64,000 nt of DNA, taken from assembly GCA_015056485.1 (NCBI GenBank), contig SVGD01000001.1, forward strand, positions 71,094 through 135,093, read 5' to 3'. This DNA is from Clostridiales bacterium. GTDB lineage: Bacteria > Bacillota > Clostridia > TANB77 > CAG-508. This document shows, piece after piece, positions 37,603 to 46,500 of this stretch. Position numbers and translations under genes: made by a program. Below the pieces are notes generated by a model that made no database searches, was not told the origin of the DNA, and saw nothing but the letters and a program-made list of their open reading frames with translations. The number at the start of each line of letters is the position of its first letter. The first letter of the stretch is position 1.

Positions 37603-38935
37603 TTACTCTCCTACAGTAACTGTTCCACTTGCATTTGTTGCTGCTAATTCATTTAACACTGTAGACGAACCTTTAAGAATAATTCCTGTGCCATTAATAC
37701 CTGCACCATTAAAACAATTCGAATATGTTGTTGGTGTTGCATTTATTACAATTTCTCCTTGTAATCTATAGCATTGATAAAAAGTAGACTGCATATTTGT
37801 TACTTCCGCAGGTATTTCAGGAATCGTTTCTAGAGACATACACCTATAAAATGCAGATTGCATATTTTCTACATTTTCTGGTATATTCACCACTTCCATT
37901 AATGACTCACAATTATGAAATGCAGATTGCATATTGGTTACGCTTTCTGGTATCCTTGGTGTTCTTAATAATGAACTACAACCGTGAAATGTATAATATA
38001 AACTTGTTATTCCGTTCAGGTATATCAGGTGCTTCTACTAATGAAATACATCCATTAAAAGAAGATTTTATATTTTCTACACTTTCTGGAATTTCTGATG
38101 TTTCTTCTAATGATGTACAATTTTGAAAAGCACCATACATATTTATTACTCCACTTGGTATTTGTGGAGCTTTTACTAAATTAGTACATTTGGCAAATGT
38201 ACTGTTTAAATTTGTAACTGTTTTTCCATATGCTGCTACTGCTATTTCTCCATATTCTTCTTTTGTTTTATCTGTAACTGCTACACTCCAACCTTTATTT
38301 GAGACATTATATGTATATTTATAATCTCCATATATTACTATATCTCCATTTTGTATATTATATGGGTCACCTGGTGTTACTCCATCTGATTTTGTAAATA
38401 CTACTCCGTCTGTATTTGTTGTTATTGCAAAGCCTTCTAATTCTTCTACTGCTATATAACTACTTTCTGTTTCATGTGTTTTATATTCATTTGCATATCC
38501 CATTACATATTCATATTTATTTACTTTTTCTTTTATTGTAATTTCTATTTTTACTATATCTTTACTATTTTCTTTACTTTGTATAAATTTACAATTTTCT
38601 ATTGTTTCTGCTATTATAATTTTTTTATCATCTACTGTATTTTCATAATATATTACTTCATTTTCTTTTGAAAATCTATAAGTTGTTCCCTTTGAAAATG
38701 TTATACTTGTTCCGTCTTCTGATACACTTTCTATTTTATTCCCTGTTCTTTTTGTGTCTTTTATAAAATACATATTAAATTTATCTATTTCTGAAATTGA
38801 TGCACTGTCTTTACTTATTTCAGACATATTACTTGTAAAATACACACTTACTCTTGCTAGAATAACTATTATTAAAAAAATTAAAACTATATATATTATT
38901 AATGATGTTAATGTTATTCCTTTTTGATTTTTCAT
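37603..38935 (-). CDS. Prepilin-type surface protein with BspA-like repeats (copy 2), one CGG +1 site
   Basis: 443 aa after removing one C at the CGG at 38014. N-terminus MKNQKG then ITLTSLIIYIVLIFLIIVIL, a prepilin-type segment. A region rich in beta strands (about 50-215) and about eight 22-23-residue repeats follow. The break lies inside a repeat: corrected it reads IPE-GITSLYYTFHGCSSL, matching neighbours such as IPNGVTNMTYTFRGC in copy 1. Frame 0 instead stops after 12 codons. Same cap (GSSTVLNELAATN) and terminator as copy 1, so this is a tandem duplication. Confidence 0.85.
38011..38014 (-). other. CGG +1 frame site (pilin-like gene 2), GAA-CGG-A
   Basis: After 307 codons. The internal leucine-rich repeats themselves show that the expected residue is the Gly (or equivalent) of IPxG(V/I)T. 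Confidence 0.9.
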
Positions 38936-38953
38936 GTATACCCTCCTCTTTTG

Positions 38954-40003
38954 TTAAATAATTTTTCCTCCAGCTGCAACTGTATCATTTAAATATATAA
39001 CTACTGATTGACCTTTTGTTATTGCTCTTTGTGGTTCTTTAAATTTTAGTTTGATATTATTTTCATCTATCTTATAAAATGTTGCTATAGCTTTTTTGCT
39101 ATTATACCTAATTTTAGCTTCTACTTCTTGTCCATCTTGAAGGTCTATAAGATAATTTAAATTTGTAGAACAAAGTTCATCATTGTATATTTCTTTTTCT
39201 TCTCCAACTATAACTTGATTATTTTTTTTATCTAATTCTATAACATATAAAGGTACTTCATTTGAAATTCCTAAACCTTTTCTTTGACCTACAGTATAAT
39301 TGATTAACCCATTATGCTTTCCTAAAATTTCACCTTTTTTGTTTACAATGTTTCCTTTTTTAGGTTTTATATTTGAATTTTCTAGAATAAATTTTTCGTA
39401 ATTATTATCTGGTATAAAACAAATTTCTTGGCTGTCTTTTTTGTTTGCAACACTTAAATTGTATTTTGAGGCAATTTCTCTTATCTGCTCTTTGTTCTCA
39501 AATATTCCTAATGGAAAAAGTATTTTAGATATTATTTCTTTTGGTATACCATATAGCACATAAGATTGGTCTTTTTTACCTGCATTTGATTCTTTTAAAA
39601 CATATTGTTTATATTCTTCACTATATTCTGTTTTTGCATAATGTCCTGTTGCAATATAATCACAACCTAATTCCATTGCTTTTTTATAAAATGCTTTAAA
39701 TTTCAAATGTTTATTACATTCTATACATGGATTTGGTGTTATTGCGTTATTATAGCAGTCTATAAAATCTTTGATTACTGAACATTTGAATTCTTCTTTA
39801 AATTCAAAAACATGATGTTCTATATTTAAAGCATCACATACAGTTTTTGCATCTTTTACTGTTTGTAAACTACTACAGCTATTTTCATTTTCCCAAAGTA
39901 TCATTGTTGCACCAATTACTTCATAGCCTTGTTCTTTTAATAGAATTGCTGCTACACTACTATCAGTGCCTCCACTCATACCTAATAAAACTTTTTTGTT
40001 CAT
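38954..40003 (-). CDS. mnmA: tRNA-specific 2-thiouridylase MnmA
   Basis: Puts sulfur on U34 of Lys, Glu and Gln tRNAs, a modification that helps keep the reading frame. 349 aa. P-loop GMSGGTDSSVAA (T where most have V), TPNPCIECNKHLKF with the first catalytic cysteine, ATGHYAK, QEICFIPD with the second, and NYTVGQRKGLGI. Complete and without CGG. Confidence 0.97.
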   Translation of the reverse strand: MNKKVLLGMSGGTDSSVAAILLKEQGYEVIGATMILWENENSCSSLQTVKDAKTVCDALNIEHHVFEFKEEFKCSVIKDFIDCYNNAITPNPCIECNKHLKFKAFYKKAMELGCDYIATGHYAKTEYSEEYKQYVLKESNAGKKDQSYVLYGIPKEIISKILFPLGIFENKEQIREIASKYNLSVANKKDSQEICFIPDNNYEKFILENSNIKPKKGNIVNKKGEILGKHNGLINYTVGQRKGLGISNEVPLYVIELDKKNNQVIVGEEKEIYNDELCSTNLNYLIDLQDGQEVEAKIRYNSKKAIATFYKIDENNIKLKFKEPQRAITKGQSVVIYLNDTVAAGGKII

Positions 40004-40050
40004 ATATTTTCCTTTTATTTTTTATTTTTATGGGTCATTTCTTTGAAGCA

Positions 40051-40127
40051 CGGGTCGCCGTGGGCGTCGACCCCTACATTTTATACAGTAATGCCTTCGA
40101 AGACGGACGACCAATGGTCGCCCCTAC
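40051..40127. repeat. Family A palindromic repeats, direct pair
   Basis: CGGGTCGCCGTGGGC... at 40051-40077 and CGGACGACCAATGGTCGC... at 40104-40127, both ending CCCTAC in the same orientation, preceded by TTTGAAG and CTTCGAAG flanks. Confidence 0.8.
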
Positions 40128-40137
40128 ATATTATATT

Positions 40138-40239
40138 AATGAATAGTGAATAATTAATGGTTAATAATGAATAATTTTTGTTAGTTTTTGACATAAGTGT
40201 CAAAAACTTTCATTTATTATTCACTATTCATTATTCACT
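40138..40239. repeat. Heptad repeat hairpin (TGAATAA family), overlaps scpB end
   Basis: The left arm in sevens is TGAATAG, TGAATAA, TTAATGG, TTAATAA, TGAATAA (40138-40174). The right arm is the complement TATTCAC, TATTCAT, TATTCAC (40210-40239). The loop is itself a stem, GTTTTTGACA / TGTCAAAAAC. The right arm supplies the last codons and stop of scpB. Confidence 0.85.
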
Positions 40240-40820
40240 TTTCCCTCTTCACTATCTGTATTCTCTGGCATTATATCTTCTAATACAATTTGTTCATTTT
40301 CATCTAATTTATATCTTGGTAATTCTGGCAAATTTTCTAATGATGATATTCCAAACAATTTTAAGAATTCTTTTGTTGTTCTAAATACTGTTGGTCTTCC
40401 TGGTGCGTCTGATTTTCCAGCTTCTTCAATTAAACTATATTCTAATAATTTATATATTACACCATCTGAGTTAACACCTCTTATACTTTCTATCTCAGCT
40501 CTTGAAATTCTTGGATTATATGCAATTATAGAAAGTGTTTCTAATGCTGCTGGTGATAATGTTGGTTTTCCTCTATTATCAAATAAAGGGTATATATATT
40601 GATGATATTCTGCTTTTGAACAAAGTTGATATCCATTATCAACTTTTATAATTTCAATCCCTCTATTTTGACTTTCAAATTCAGCTTTCATATTTTGTAA
40701 AATACTATCTATATCTTCACTTGTTAATTCTAAAATAGCCATTAACTCTTTAGTTTCTACAACTCTACCAGCTGAAAATAATATTGCTTCAATTATTGAT
40801 TTTATATTTTCTATTTCCAT
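40224..40820 (-). CDS. scpB: Segregation and condensation protein B
   Basis: Winged-helix subunit of the SMC-ScpAB condensin. 198 aa: SIIEAILFSAGRVVETKELM start, YNPRISRAEIESIRGVNSDGVI and EEAGKSDAPGRPTVFRTT core, then a variable tail. The last residues (KVNNE) are encoded by a heptad repeat, so the natural C-terminus was probably replaced. The usual partner scpA is not beside it in this window. Confidence 0.93.
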   Translation of the reverse strand: MEIENIKSIIEAILFSAGRVVETKELMAILELTSEDIDSILQNMKAEFESQNRGIEIIKVDNGYQLCSKAEYHQYIYPLFDNRGKPTLSPAALETLSIIAYNPRISRAEIESIRGVNSDGVIYKLLEYSLIEEAGKSDAPGRPTVFRTTKEFLKLFGISSLENLPELPRYKLDENEQIVLEDIMPENTDSEEGKVNNE

Positions 40821-40867
40821 TTTGACCTCTTTTCACAATATATATTATTACATTTATCTCCCCATAT

Positions 40868-40905
40868 GTCAATATTTTGACAAGTCGATTTTTTTATGAT
40901 ATTAT
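40868..40905. promoter_or_regulatory. Divergent promoters between scpB and a small gene
   Basis: Plus strand: TTGACA at 40877-40882, 17 bp, TATTAT at 40900-40905. Minus strand: TTGACA at 40868-40873 for scpB. The two -35 boxes are 3 bp apart back to back, so the promoters would compete. Confidence 0.6.
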
Positions 40906-40937
40906 TGTAATATATTGATTTTAAAGAGGTGTATTTT

Positions 40938-41123
40938 ATGGAAAATACAAATGAAAATAATAGCAACCAAGAAATTGAAGTTGTAAATGGAGATGGAAGC
41001 GAATTAGATGTATCTCCTGTATATGAACACTTAAATGTTTTAAAACCAAAATCTAAAGAGGAAGACAAAAAACAAAATATAATAATACCAGAAGTTAGAG
41101 AAAAGAAAAAAGAAGATGAATGA
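40938..41123 (+). CDS. Small acidic hypothetical protein
   Basis: 61 aa, no membrane segment, low complexity: Asn/Glu-rich start, LDVSPVYEHLNVLKPK in the middle, Lys/Glu-rich end. ATG at 40938 preceded by AAGAGGTG and a consensus promoter. No family recognised. A perfect palindrome (41128-41214) follows 4 bp after its stop and probably acts as terminator. Confidence 0.6.
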   Translation: MENTNENNSNQEIEVVNGDGSELDVSPVYEHLNVLKPKSKEEDKKQNIIIPEVREKKKEDE

Positions 41124-41127
41124 AATA

Positions 41128-41214
41128 TTTGTTTAAGCACCAATGGGGACGTATTTATTTGGTGTCTATTAAATAGACACCAAATAAATACGTCCCCATT
41201 GGTGCTTAAACAAA
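41128..41214. repeat. Perfect 87-bp palindrome
   Basis: Two perfectly complementary 43-bp arms around a single A at 41171, with TTTGTTTAAGCACC at one end and its complement at the other, including a GGGGACGTATTTATT core. Perfect arms of this length with a GGGGACG core recall palindromic units found with REP-associated (Y1) transposases in Firmicutes. No transposase is nearby. Confidence 0.9.
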
Positions 41215-41246
41215 AAAATAAGCAAACATTAATGTTTACTTATTTT
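41212..41246 (-). terminator. Terminator of tRNA-Met
   Basis: TAAGTAAACAT / ATGTTTGCTTA stem then T7 on the minus strand, immediately after the encoded CCA end. Confidence 0.75.
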
Positions 41247-41323
41247 TGGTAGCGAAGATGTGATTCGAACACATGACCTACCGGGTATGAACCGGTTGCT
41301 CTAGCCAACTGAGCTACTTCGCC
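41247..41323 (-). tRNA. tRNA-Met (CAT), elongator type
   Basis: 77 nt with an encoded CCA. D arm GTAGCTCAGTTGGCTAGAGC, anticodon stem ACCGG/CCGGT around TTCATAC, T arm GTGTTCGAATCAC. Acceptor GGCGAAG pairs with CTTCGCT (one G-T). The D-arm and first pair fit elongator Met, not initiator (no three G-C pairs at the anticodon stem base). Preceded by a perfect TTGACA-17-TATAAT promoter. The only tRNA in the window; the anticodon loop has the normal 7 bases. Confidence 0.95.
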
Positions 41324-41338
41324 ATGTCAAGCTTATTT

Positions 41339-41367
41339 ATTATATTAACTTTCATATCATTTGTCAA
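41339..41367 (-). promoter_or_regulatory. Perfect consensus promoter of tRNA-Met
   Basis: TTGACA, 17-bp spacer, TATAAT on the minus strand, 15 bp before the tRNA 5' end. Confidence 0.88.
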
Positions 41368-41404
41368 TAAAAAAACAGAAAAATTTTTATTTTTTCTGTT
41401 TTTT
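41368..41404 (-). terminator. Terminator of the small basic-protein gene
   Basis: AAAAAACAGAAAAA / TTTTTCTGTTTTTT hairpin following the 41419 gene. Confidence 0.75.
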
Positions 41405-41418
41405 ATTATTTTTAAATC

Positions 41419-41691
41419 TTATACATATGCTCTTTCTGAATCTTTAGAAACTGAATTTTTTCTTCTAGCTGCATTCTTTCCAGCATCTCGTTTTGCTTTT
41501 GGTGTATCTATTGAAACTTTTTCAACAACTCTCTTTTTAGTTCCAGCTATAATTTCTACATAATCTGTACCCGATTTTAGACCTTTTGAAGCTGCTTCAA
41601 TTTGAGTAGTATTTTTATTTTCTATATCAACATCATTATATTCTTTATCTATTTCGCCTAATCTTTTCCATATATTACCTATCCAAGACAT
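41419..41691 (-). CDS. Small basic hypothetical protein
   Basis: 90 aa. N-terminal MSWIGNIWKRLGEIDKEYN, a middle strand pair (TDYVEIIAGTKKRVVEKV), then a Lys/Arg/Ala-rich tail. AAGGAG before ATG. Own promoter (TTGACT-17-TAAACT at 41734-41762) and terminator, so a free-standing expressed gene. No family recognised. Confidence 0.6.
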   Translation of the reverse strand: MSWIGNIWKRLGEIDKEYNDVDIENKNTTQIEAASKGLKSGTDYVEIIAGTKKRVVEKVSIDTPKAKRDAGKNAARRKNSVSKDSERAYV

Positions 41692-41783
41692 TTTTCATCT
41701 CTCCTTAATAAAGATTTCATAAAACACATATATAGTTTAACATAAATTTATAAGAAAGTCAAATTTTTTAGCACATAAAAACA

Positions 41784-41807
41784 CGGACGACCAATGGTCG
41801 CCCCTAC
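41784..41807. repeat. Family A palindromic repeat
   Basis: CGGACGACCAATGGTCGC into CCCTAC, 8 bp downstream of the rpoD stop; no other terminator is visible for rpoD, so it may serve as one. Confidence 0.8.
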
Positions 41808-41814
41808 AATTATT

Positions 41815-42987
41815 TTAATTCATATAATCTTTTAATTTTTTGCTTCTACTTGGATGTCTTAATTTTCTTAATGCTTTTGCTTCTATTTGTCTTATTCTTT
41901 CACGTGTTACCATGAATTCACGTCCAACTTCTTCCAATGTTCTTGAACGTCCATCTTCTAATCCAAATCTTAATTTTAATACTTTTGCTTCTCTTGGTGT
42001 TAATGTGCTCATAACTTCTTCTAATTGTTCTTTCAATAGTGTGTATGCTGCAGAATCTTGTGGTGCTGGACTATCTTCATCCTGTATAAAGTCTCCCAAG
42101 TGACTGTCATCTTCTTCTCCTATAGGTGTTTCCAATGAAACTGGGTCTTGTGCTATTTTTTGTATTTCCATTACTTTTTCAACAGATATTTCCATTTCAG
42201 CGGCAATTTCTTCAGGACTAGGTTCACGTCCTAATTGTTGTAGCAAATGTCTTGATGTACGAATTAATTTATTAATTGTTTCAACCATATGAACTGGAAT
42301 TCTAATTGTTCTTGCTTGGTCCGCAATAGCTCTTGTTATGGCTTGTCTTATCCACCATGTAGCATAAGTACTAAATTTAAATCCTTTTGTATAATCAAAT
42401 TTTTCTACCGCTTTAATTAGTCCCATGTTTCCTTCTTGAATTAAGTCCAAGAATAGCATTCCTCTTCCTACATATTTTTTTGCAATACTTACAACTAATC
42501 TTAGGTTTGATTCAGCAAGTTTTTGTTTTGCTTCTTCATCACCTTCTAATATTTCTTGAGCTAATTTTAATTCTTCTTCAAATGTTAATAATGGAATTTT
42601 TCCTATTTCTCTTAAATACATTCTAACAGGATCATCAACATTAACTCCCTCAAAATCATTTAAATCTATTTCTTCTACTTTTATATCCTCAAGTTGTTGT
42701 AGGTCTTCTAAATCAGGTTCTTCCATATCGTCTTTTAGAATATCAACTCCAATTTCATCAAATGCATCAAAAACTTTATCTATTTGTTCAGGATTAATAT
42801 CCCCTAGTTCTGTTGCTAATTCTCCATAAGTAATTTGACCTTTTTGTTTTGCTTTTTGTAAAATTTCTTTAACTTTTTGATTTGTATCATCAGCCTTATT
42901 TTCATTTTTTTCTTCTTTTACATTGTTCTTTTTTGTTTCATCCTTAATTTGTTCTTTAATTTCTTCATTTTCATTTTTCTTAGCCAT
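41815..42987 (-). CDS. rpoD: Primary sigma factor of RNA polymerase (sigma-70/SigA)
   Basis: 390 aa. Lys/Glu-rich N-terminus and a short region 1.1 ([15 protein letters not shown]). Region 1.2 is [17 protein letters not shown]. Region 2 has [19 protein letters not shown] and [14 protein letters not shown], which melts the -10 element. Region 4 helix-turn-helix ([20 protein letters not shown]) reads the -35. AGGAGG before ATG; 11 bp after dnaG, the classical dnaG-rpoD operon. It accounts for the TTGACA/TATAAT promoters seen here. Confidence 0.98.
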   Translation of the reverse strand: MAKKNENEEIKEQIKDETKKNNVKEEKNENKADDTNQKVKEILQKAKQKGQITYGELATELGDINPEQIDKVFDAFDEIGVDILKDDMEEPDLEDLQQLEDIKVEEIDLNDFEGVNVDDPVRMYLREIGKIPLLTFEEELKLAQEILEGDEEAKQKLAESNLRLVVSIAKKYVGRGMLFLDLIQEGNMGLIKAVEKFDYTKGFKFSTYATWWIRQAITRAIADQARTIRIPVHMVETINKLIRTSRHLLQQLGREPSPEEIAAEMEISVEKVMEIQKIAQDPVSLETPIGEEDDSHLGDFIQDEDSPAPQDSAAYTLLKEQLEEVMSTLTPREAKVLKLRFGLEDGRSRTLEEVGREFMVTRERIRQIEAKALRKLRHPSRSKKLKDYMN

Positions 42988-42998
42988 TTTCTAACCTC

Positions 42999-44774
42999 CT
43001 ACTTTATTTGGGCTAATTTTATTATAATATCATGTAATTCATTCTCAAGTTCTTTTGAATCAAAATTACTTACATTTGAATTATTTAAATCATAAATAAT
43101 TTCATTCTTTCTATTTGTTAGTTTCTCCTTGATATAACTATTTATTACATCATCAACTGCTTTTTTATCATTTTTTATTTCATCATTACTGCTCATTATT
43201 TTTGTAAGCATACTAATAGCTTCTTCATCTTCACTAAATAAATCTAAAACATTAGTTATATCTTGTTTTTCTTCTTCATATTTTTTATATAATGTTTCTA
43301 CTATTCTTTTATTAACTTCTACTTTAAATTCTTGTGGAGAAATTTTCTGTTTTATTTGATTAAATATTTCCATTTGACCATTTAATAGTAATAAGATAAT
43401 TAGCTCTTCTCTTTTATTCGAAGGCTCTATTTTTTTCTCAACCTTTTTTACAACTTTTGGTCTTTCTAAAACTTTTTGTCCTACATTTTTATTGTAATTT
43501 AATTTATTTATTTCTGCATATATTGCTTCTTTTGAAATGTTATAAGTTTCTGCAATTTGAACTAAATATATTTCTTGTTCTATTTTATTATCTACAGTAC
43601 TTAAAATTTTTGCTATTTCTTTTAAGAATTTTATTTTATCATTAGCGTTATCAAGATTAACATTGTTTTTTAAAACTTTTACTCTAAACTCTATTAGTGA
43701 TATTGCTTTTTCTATTAAAAGATTGAATTTTCCTGTACCATATTTTATTACAAATTCATCAGGATCTTTTGCACCTTCCATTTGTAGAATTCTAACATCG
43801 CACCCGAGGTTTTTAAGAATTTCTAGACCTCTAAGTGTAGCGTTTTGTCCTGCTGTATCTGAATCGTAAGAAATTATTACTTTATCGCAATATTTTTTTA
43901 ACATTCTTCCTTGAGCTTCTGTAAGAGCTGTTCCACACGATGCGACAACATTGTCAATTCCCCTTTGATGTAATGATACTGTATCCATGTAACCCTCTAC
44001 CATAATCATTTCTCTTTTTTTGCTGTTTTTAGCAACATTTAAGCCATACAAAGTCCTACTTTTGTTGTATACTAAGTTTTCTGGGGAATTTATATATTTT
44101 GGAAGAGAATTGTCCAAAACACGTCCACCAAAAGCTACAACCCTACCTCTTACATCTTGTATTGGAAAAATCAATCTGTTTCTATATCTATCTATAAAAA
44201 CTCCTTTTTCAGTTTTATTGACTAGTCTAGATTCTAAAATTTCTTCTTCAGTAAATCCTTTCTCCTTTAAAAATTTATAAACACTATTATTTGAATCTGC
44301 ATATCCTATTAAAAAATTTTTTAAAGCTTTATTATCAAGCTTTCTTTTTTTTACATATTCTTGTCCTAATTTAGCTGTTGGTTTATATAAATTTTCATGA
44401 TAGAACATTGCAACTTGCTGATTAATATCATAAATTTTTTCTTTTAGTCTTTGCTTTTTGTCATCTGAACTTCCTGTTTCCGTAGGCAAAACTATTCCAG
44501 CTCTTTCTGCAAGTAATTCAATGCTTTCTTTAAAATCAATATTTTCAATTTTTTGAATAAAATGAATTACATTTCCTCCTGCCCCACATCCAAAGCAATG
44601 GAAAATTTGTTTATCTACTGAAACTGAAAAAGAAGGTGTTTTTTCTTTGTGAAAAGGACATAGTCCGAAATAGCTTCTTCCACTTCGTTTTAATGTAACA
44701 TATTGTGATATTACATCTACTATGTCATTATTTGCTCTTATATCTTCTATTAATTCTTCGGAATATCTAACCAT
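42999..44774 (-). CDS. dnaG: DNA primase
   Basis: Makes RNA primers for replication. 591 aa. N-terminal zinc ribbon (CPFHKEKTPSF..FHCFGCGAGG), then the core with IFPIQDVRGRVVAFGGR and the TOPRIM centre with MVEGYMDT and SYDSDTAG. The C-terminal helicase-binding part is about 150 residues. AAGG before ATG. First of dnaG-rpoD. No in-frame CGG. Confidence 0.98.
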   Translation of the reverse strand: MVRYSEELIEDIRANNDIVDVISQYVTLKRSGRSYFGLCPFHKEKTPSFSVSVDKQIFHCFGCGAGGNVIHFIQKIENIDFKESIELLAERAGIVLPTETGSSDDKKQRLKEKIYDINQQVAMFYHENLYKPTAKLGQEYVKKRKLDNKALKNFLIGYADSNNSVYKFLKEKGFTEEEILESRLVNKTEKGVFIDRYRNRLIFPIQDVRGRVVAFGGRVLDNSLPKYINSPENLVYNKSRTLYGLNVAKNSKKREMIMVEGYMDTVSLHQRGIDNVVASCGTALTEAQGRMLKKYCDKVIISYDSDTAGQNATLRGLEILKNLGCDVRILQMEGAKDPDEFVIKYGTGKFNLLIEKAISLIEFRVKVLKNNVNLDNANDKIKFLKEIAKILSTVDNKIEQEIYLVQIAETYNISKEAIYAEINKLNYNKNVGQKVLERPKVVKKVEKKIEPSNKREELIILLLLNGQMEIFNQIKQKISPQEFKVEVNKRIVETLYKKYEEEKQDITNVLDLFSEDEEAISMLTKIMSSNDEIKNDKKAVDDVINSYIKEKLTNRKNEIIYDLNNSNVSNFDSKELENELHDIIIKLAQIK

Positions 44775-44863
44775 AATTACACCTTTTCTTTTACATAATT
44801 ATAATATTCGACAGCCATGTCTTAAATCCTTCAAATAAAAAATATTTAAATATATAATTCGTT

Positions 44864-44913
44864 GTAGGGGTCGGTCTCGACCGACCCTCGGGCTAGTCAA
44901 GACTAGCCCCTAC
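44864..44913. repeat. Family A repeat, two back-to-back palindromes
   Basis: GTAGGGGTCGGTCTCGACCG then GGGCTAGTC..GACTAGCCCCTAC. Same two-unit layout as 3979-4027. It lies between dnaG and carD. Confidence 0.8.
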
Positions 44914-44920
44914 AAAAAAC

Positions 44921-44953
44921 AAAAAATAAGGACGAATAACGTCCTTATTTTTT
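44921..44953 (-). terminator. Intrinsic terminator of carD
   Basis: AAAATAAGGACG / CGTCCTTATTTT hairpin with T-run, just after the carD stop. Confidence 0.85.
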
Positions 44954-44965
44954 ATATTATTTTTA

Positions 44966-45604
44966 TTAGTTTTCTGTATCTGTTGGGTTTGTAAATGAAA
45001 TAAAATTACTACTTACAGTACCACTACCATTTTCTGATTCTGGTGTTGAAACAGAATCAAATGATATAAATTGTTTAACAGTATTATCTTTAACTGCATT
45101 TTTATCTATTTTATTATATTCTGCAAATGAAAGATTGATTGTATTATTTACTAATTCTTCAATTTCTTCTTTTTTTGCATTTTGAGCTAATGTTAATTCG
45201 CTAACTAAAATTTGCTTTGCATTTAAAAGCATTTTCTTTTCTCCTGTTGATAGACCTTTTTCTTTTTGTTTAAAGCTTAAATTTCTAACAACATCAGCAA
45301 TTTCATAAGCGTCTCCACTTTTCATTTTTTCCATATTGTCTCTATATCTTTTATTCCAATTCATTGACATTTCTGTTGAATCTGTTGTCAATACTTTGAA
45401 TACTTTTCCAGCTGTTTCCTCATTTATAACATCTCTAACTCCAACATCTTTTGCTTTAGCTGTTGGAACCATTACTTTAACTTCTCCTGGCATTTTTATT
45501 ATATAGTAGGCTTGTTTTTCTCCTAAAATATCTTTTTCTTCTATTGATTCGATTGTTCCTGCACCGTGCATTGGATATACTACTTTATCTCCTACATTAA
45601 ACAT
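44966..45604 (-). CDS. CarD-family RNA polymerase-binding regulator
   Basis: 212 aa. The N-terminal Tudor-like RNA polymerase-interacting domain (FNVGDKVVYPMHGAGTIESI..YYIIKMPGE) is followed by the helical CarD C-domain (NWNKRYRDNMEKMKSGD, LSTGEKKMLLNAKQILVSELTLA). It stabilises open promoter complexes and affects rRNA and general transcription. An extra 40-residue Ser/Asn-rich tail is unusual. Own consensus promoter and terminator. Confidence 0.93.
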   Translation of the reverse strand: MFNVGDKVVYPMHGAGTIESIEEKDILGEKQAYYIIKMPGEVKVMVPTAKAKDVGVRDVINEETAGKVFKVLTTDSTEMSMNWNKRYRDNMEKMKSGDAYEIADVVRNLSFKQKEKGLSTGEKKMLLNAKQILVSELTLAQNAKKEEIEELVNNTINLSFAEYNKIDKNAVKDNTVKQFISFDSVSTPESENGSGTVSSNFISFTNPTDTEN

Positions 45605-45633
45605 TCATGCATCACTCCTTCAAAACTGTACCT

Positions 45634-45662
45634 ATTATATCATAAAATTATAAAAAAGTCAA
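45634..45662 (-). promoter_or_regulatory. Predicted promoter of carD
   Basis: Minus-strand TTGACT, 17 bp, TATAAT. Confidence 0.75.
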
Positions 45663-45678
45663 AAGAATTTGGTAAATT

Positions 45679-46149
45679 TTATGTAAAATTTATATTTGTT
45701 GATCCAAACCCTCCTGTTCGTTCTCCTTCTGCAACATCATCATCTGTTATTAAAAATTTTTGGAATATTGCTTGTGCTATTGCTTCACCTTTTTTTATAT
45801 GTACATCTTCATCTTTTACATTATAAAATGAAACCATAATATGCCCATCGTTGTCACTATTCCCGTAATAATCGCTATCAATTACACCTATGCTATTTGC
45901 TAAGACTAATCCTTTTTTTCCCGGGTTAGAGCTTCTATTTGCTAAAATTAAAACTTCATCTTCGCACATATATGCTTTTAATCCAGTTTTTACTAATGTA
46001 GGTTTATTTCCTCTTTTAAAACTTGGTATAATACAATCTTCTGCTGCTTCTAAATCATATCCCGCAGAATTTTTAGTTTTTCTTATTGGTAAATTTATAT
46101 TAAAATTTTCAAATCCTTTTGCTATTTCAAATCCTCTTATTTTTTTCAT
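45679..46149 (-). CDS. dut: dUTP diphosphatase
   Basis: Hydrolyses dUTP to dUMP, keeping uracil out of DNA. 156 aa from ATG 46149, which has AAAGGAAG; a longer frame from 46209 lacks a site. The five trimeric dUTPase motifs are recognisable: SAGYDLEA, ANRSSNPGKKGL, ANSIGVIDSDYYG, AIAQAIFQKF, and the C-terminal P-loop-like ERTGGFGSTN. Confidence 0.93.
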   Translation of the reverse strand: MKKIRGFEIAKGFENFNINLPIRKTKNSAGYDLEAAEDCIIPSFKRGNKPTLVKTGLKAYMCEDEVLILANRSSNPGKKGLVLANSIGVIDSDYYGNSDNDGHIMVSFYNVKDEDVHIKKGEAIAQAIFQKFLITDDDVAEGERTGGFGSTNINFT

Positions 46150-46250
46150 ATATTCATCTTCCTTTCTATTTGTATTAATTAGTATATATTCTTTGTCTTT
46201 TAATGTCAAATAAAGATTTCACTTCATAATATATAAATAGGAGGCTTCTA

Positions 46251-46487
46251 ATGAAAATATTAACCTTGGATAAATTACCTTTAAATATTACTGCTAAAAT
46301 TTATAGCTTAAATTGTGATGATATATTAAGAAGAAGATTATTAGATTTAGGTTTAATAGATGGTACAAAAATAACTCCTATTTTTAATAGTCCTTTTGGA
46401 GACCCTATTGCATATAAAATTAGAAGCAGTACTATTGCATTAAGAAAAGATGATGTGAAGAATATAACGTGTATAATTACTCTTTAG
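46251..46487 (+). CDS. feoA: Ferrous iron transport protein A
   Basis: 78 aa SH3-like cytosolic regulator of FeoB. DILRRRLLDLGLIDGTKITPIFNSPFGDPIAYKI is the family pattern. AGGAGG before ATG at 46251. Separated from feoB by 193 bp holding a heptad repeat hairpin, unusual for this operon. No Fur box is recognised. Confidence 0.93.
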   Translation: MKILTLDKLPLNITAKIYSLNCDDILRRRLLDLGLIDGTKITPIFNSPFGDPIAYKIRSSTIALRKDDVKNITCIITL

Positions 46488-46500
46488 TAAAACATAGTAT

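Noticed and set aside
41247..41323. tRNA with an expanded anticodon loop as quadruplet decoder
   Set aside because: The only tRNA in the window is an ordinary Met tRNA with a 7-base loop and CAT anticodon; the decoder, if any, lies elsewhere.
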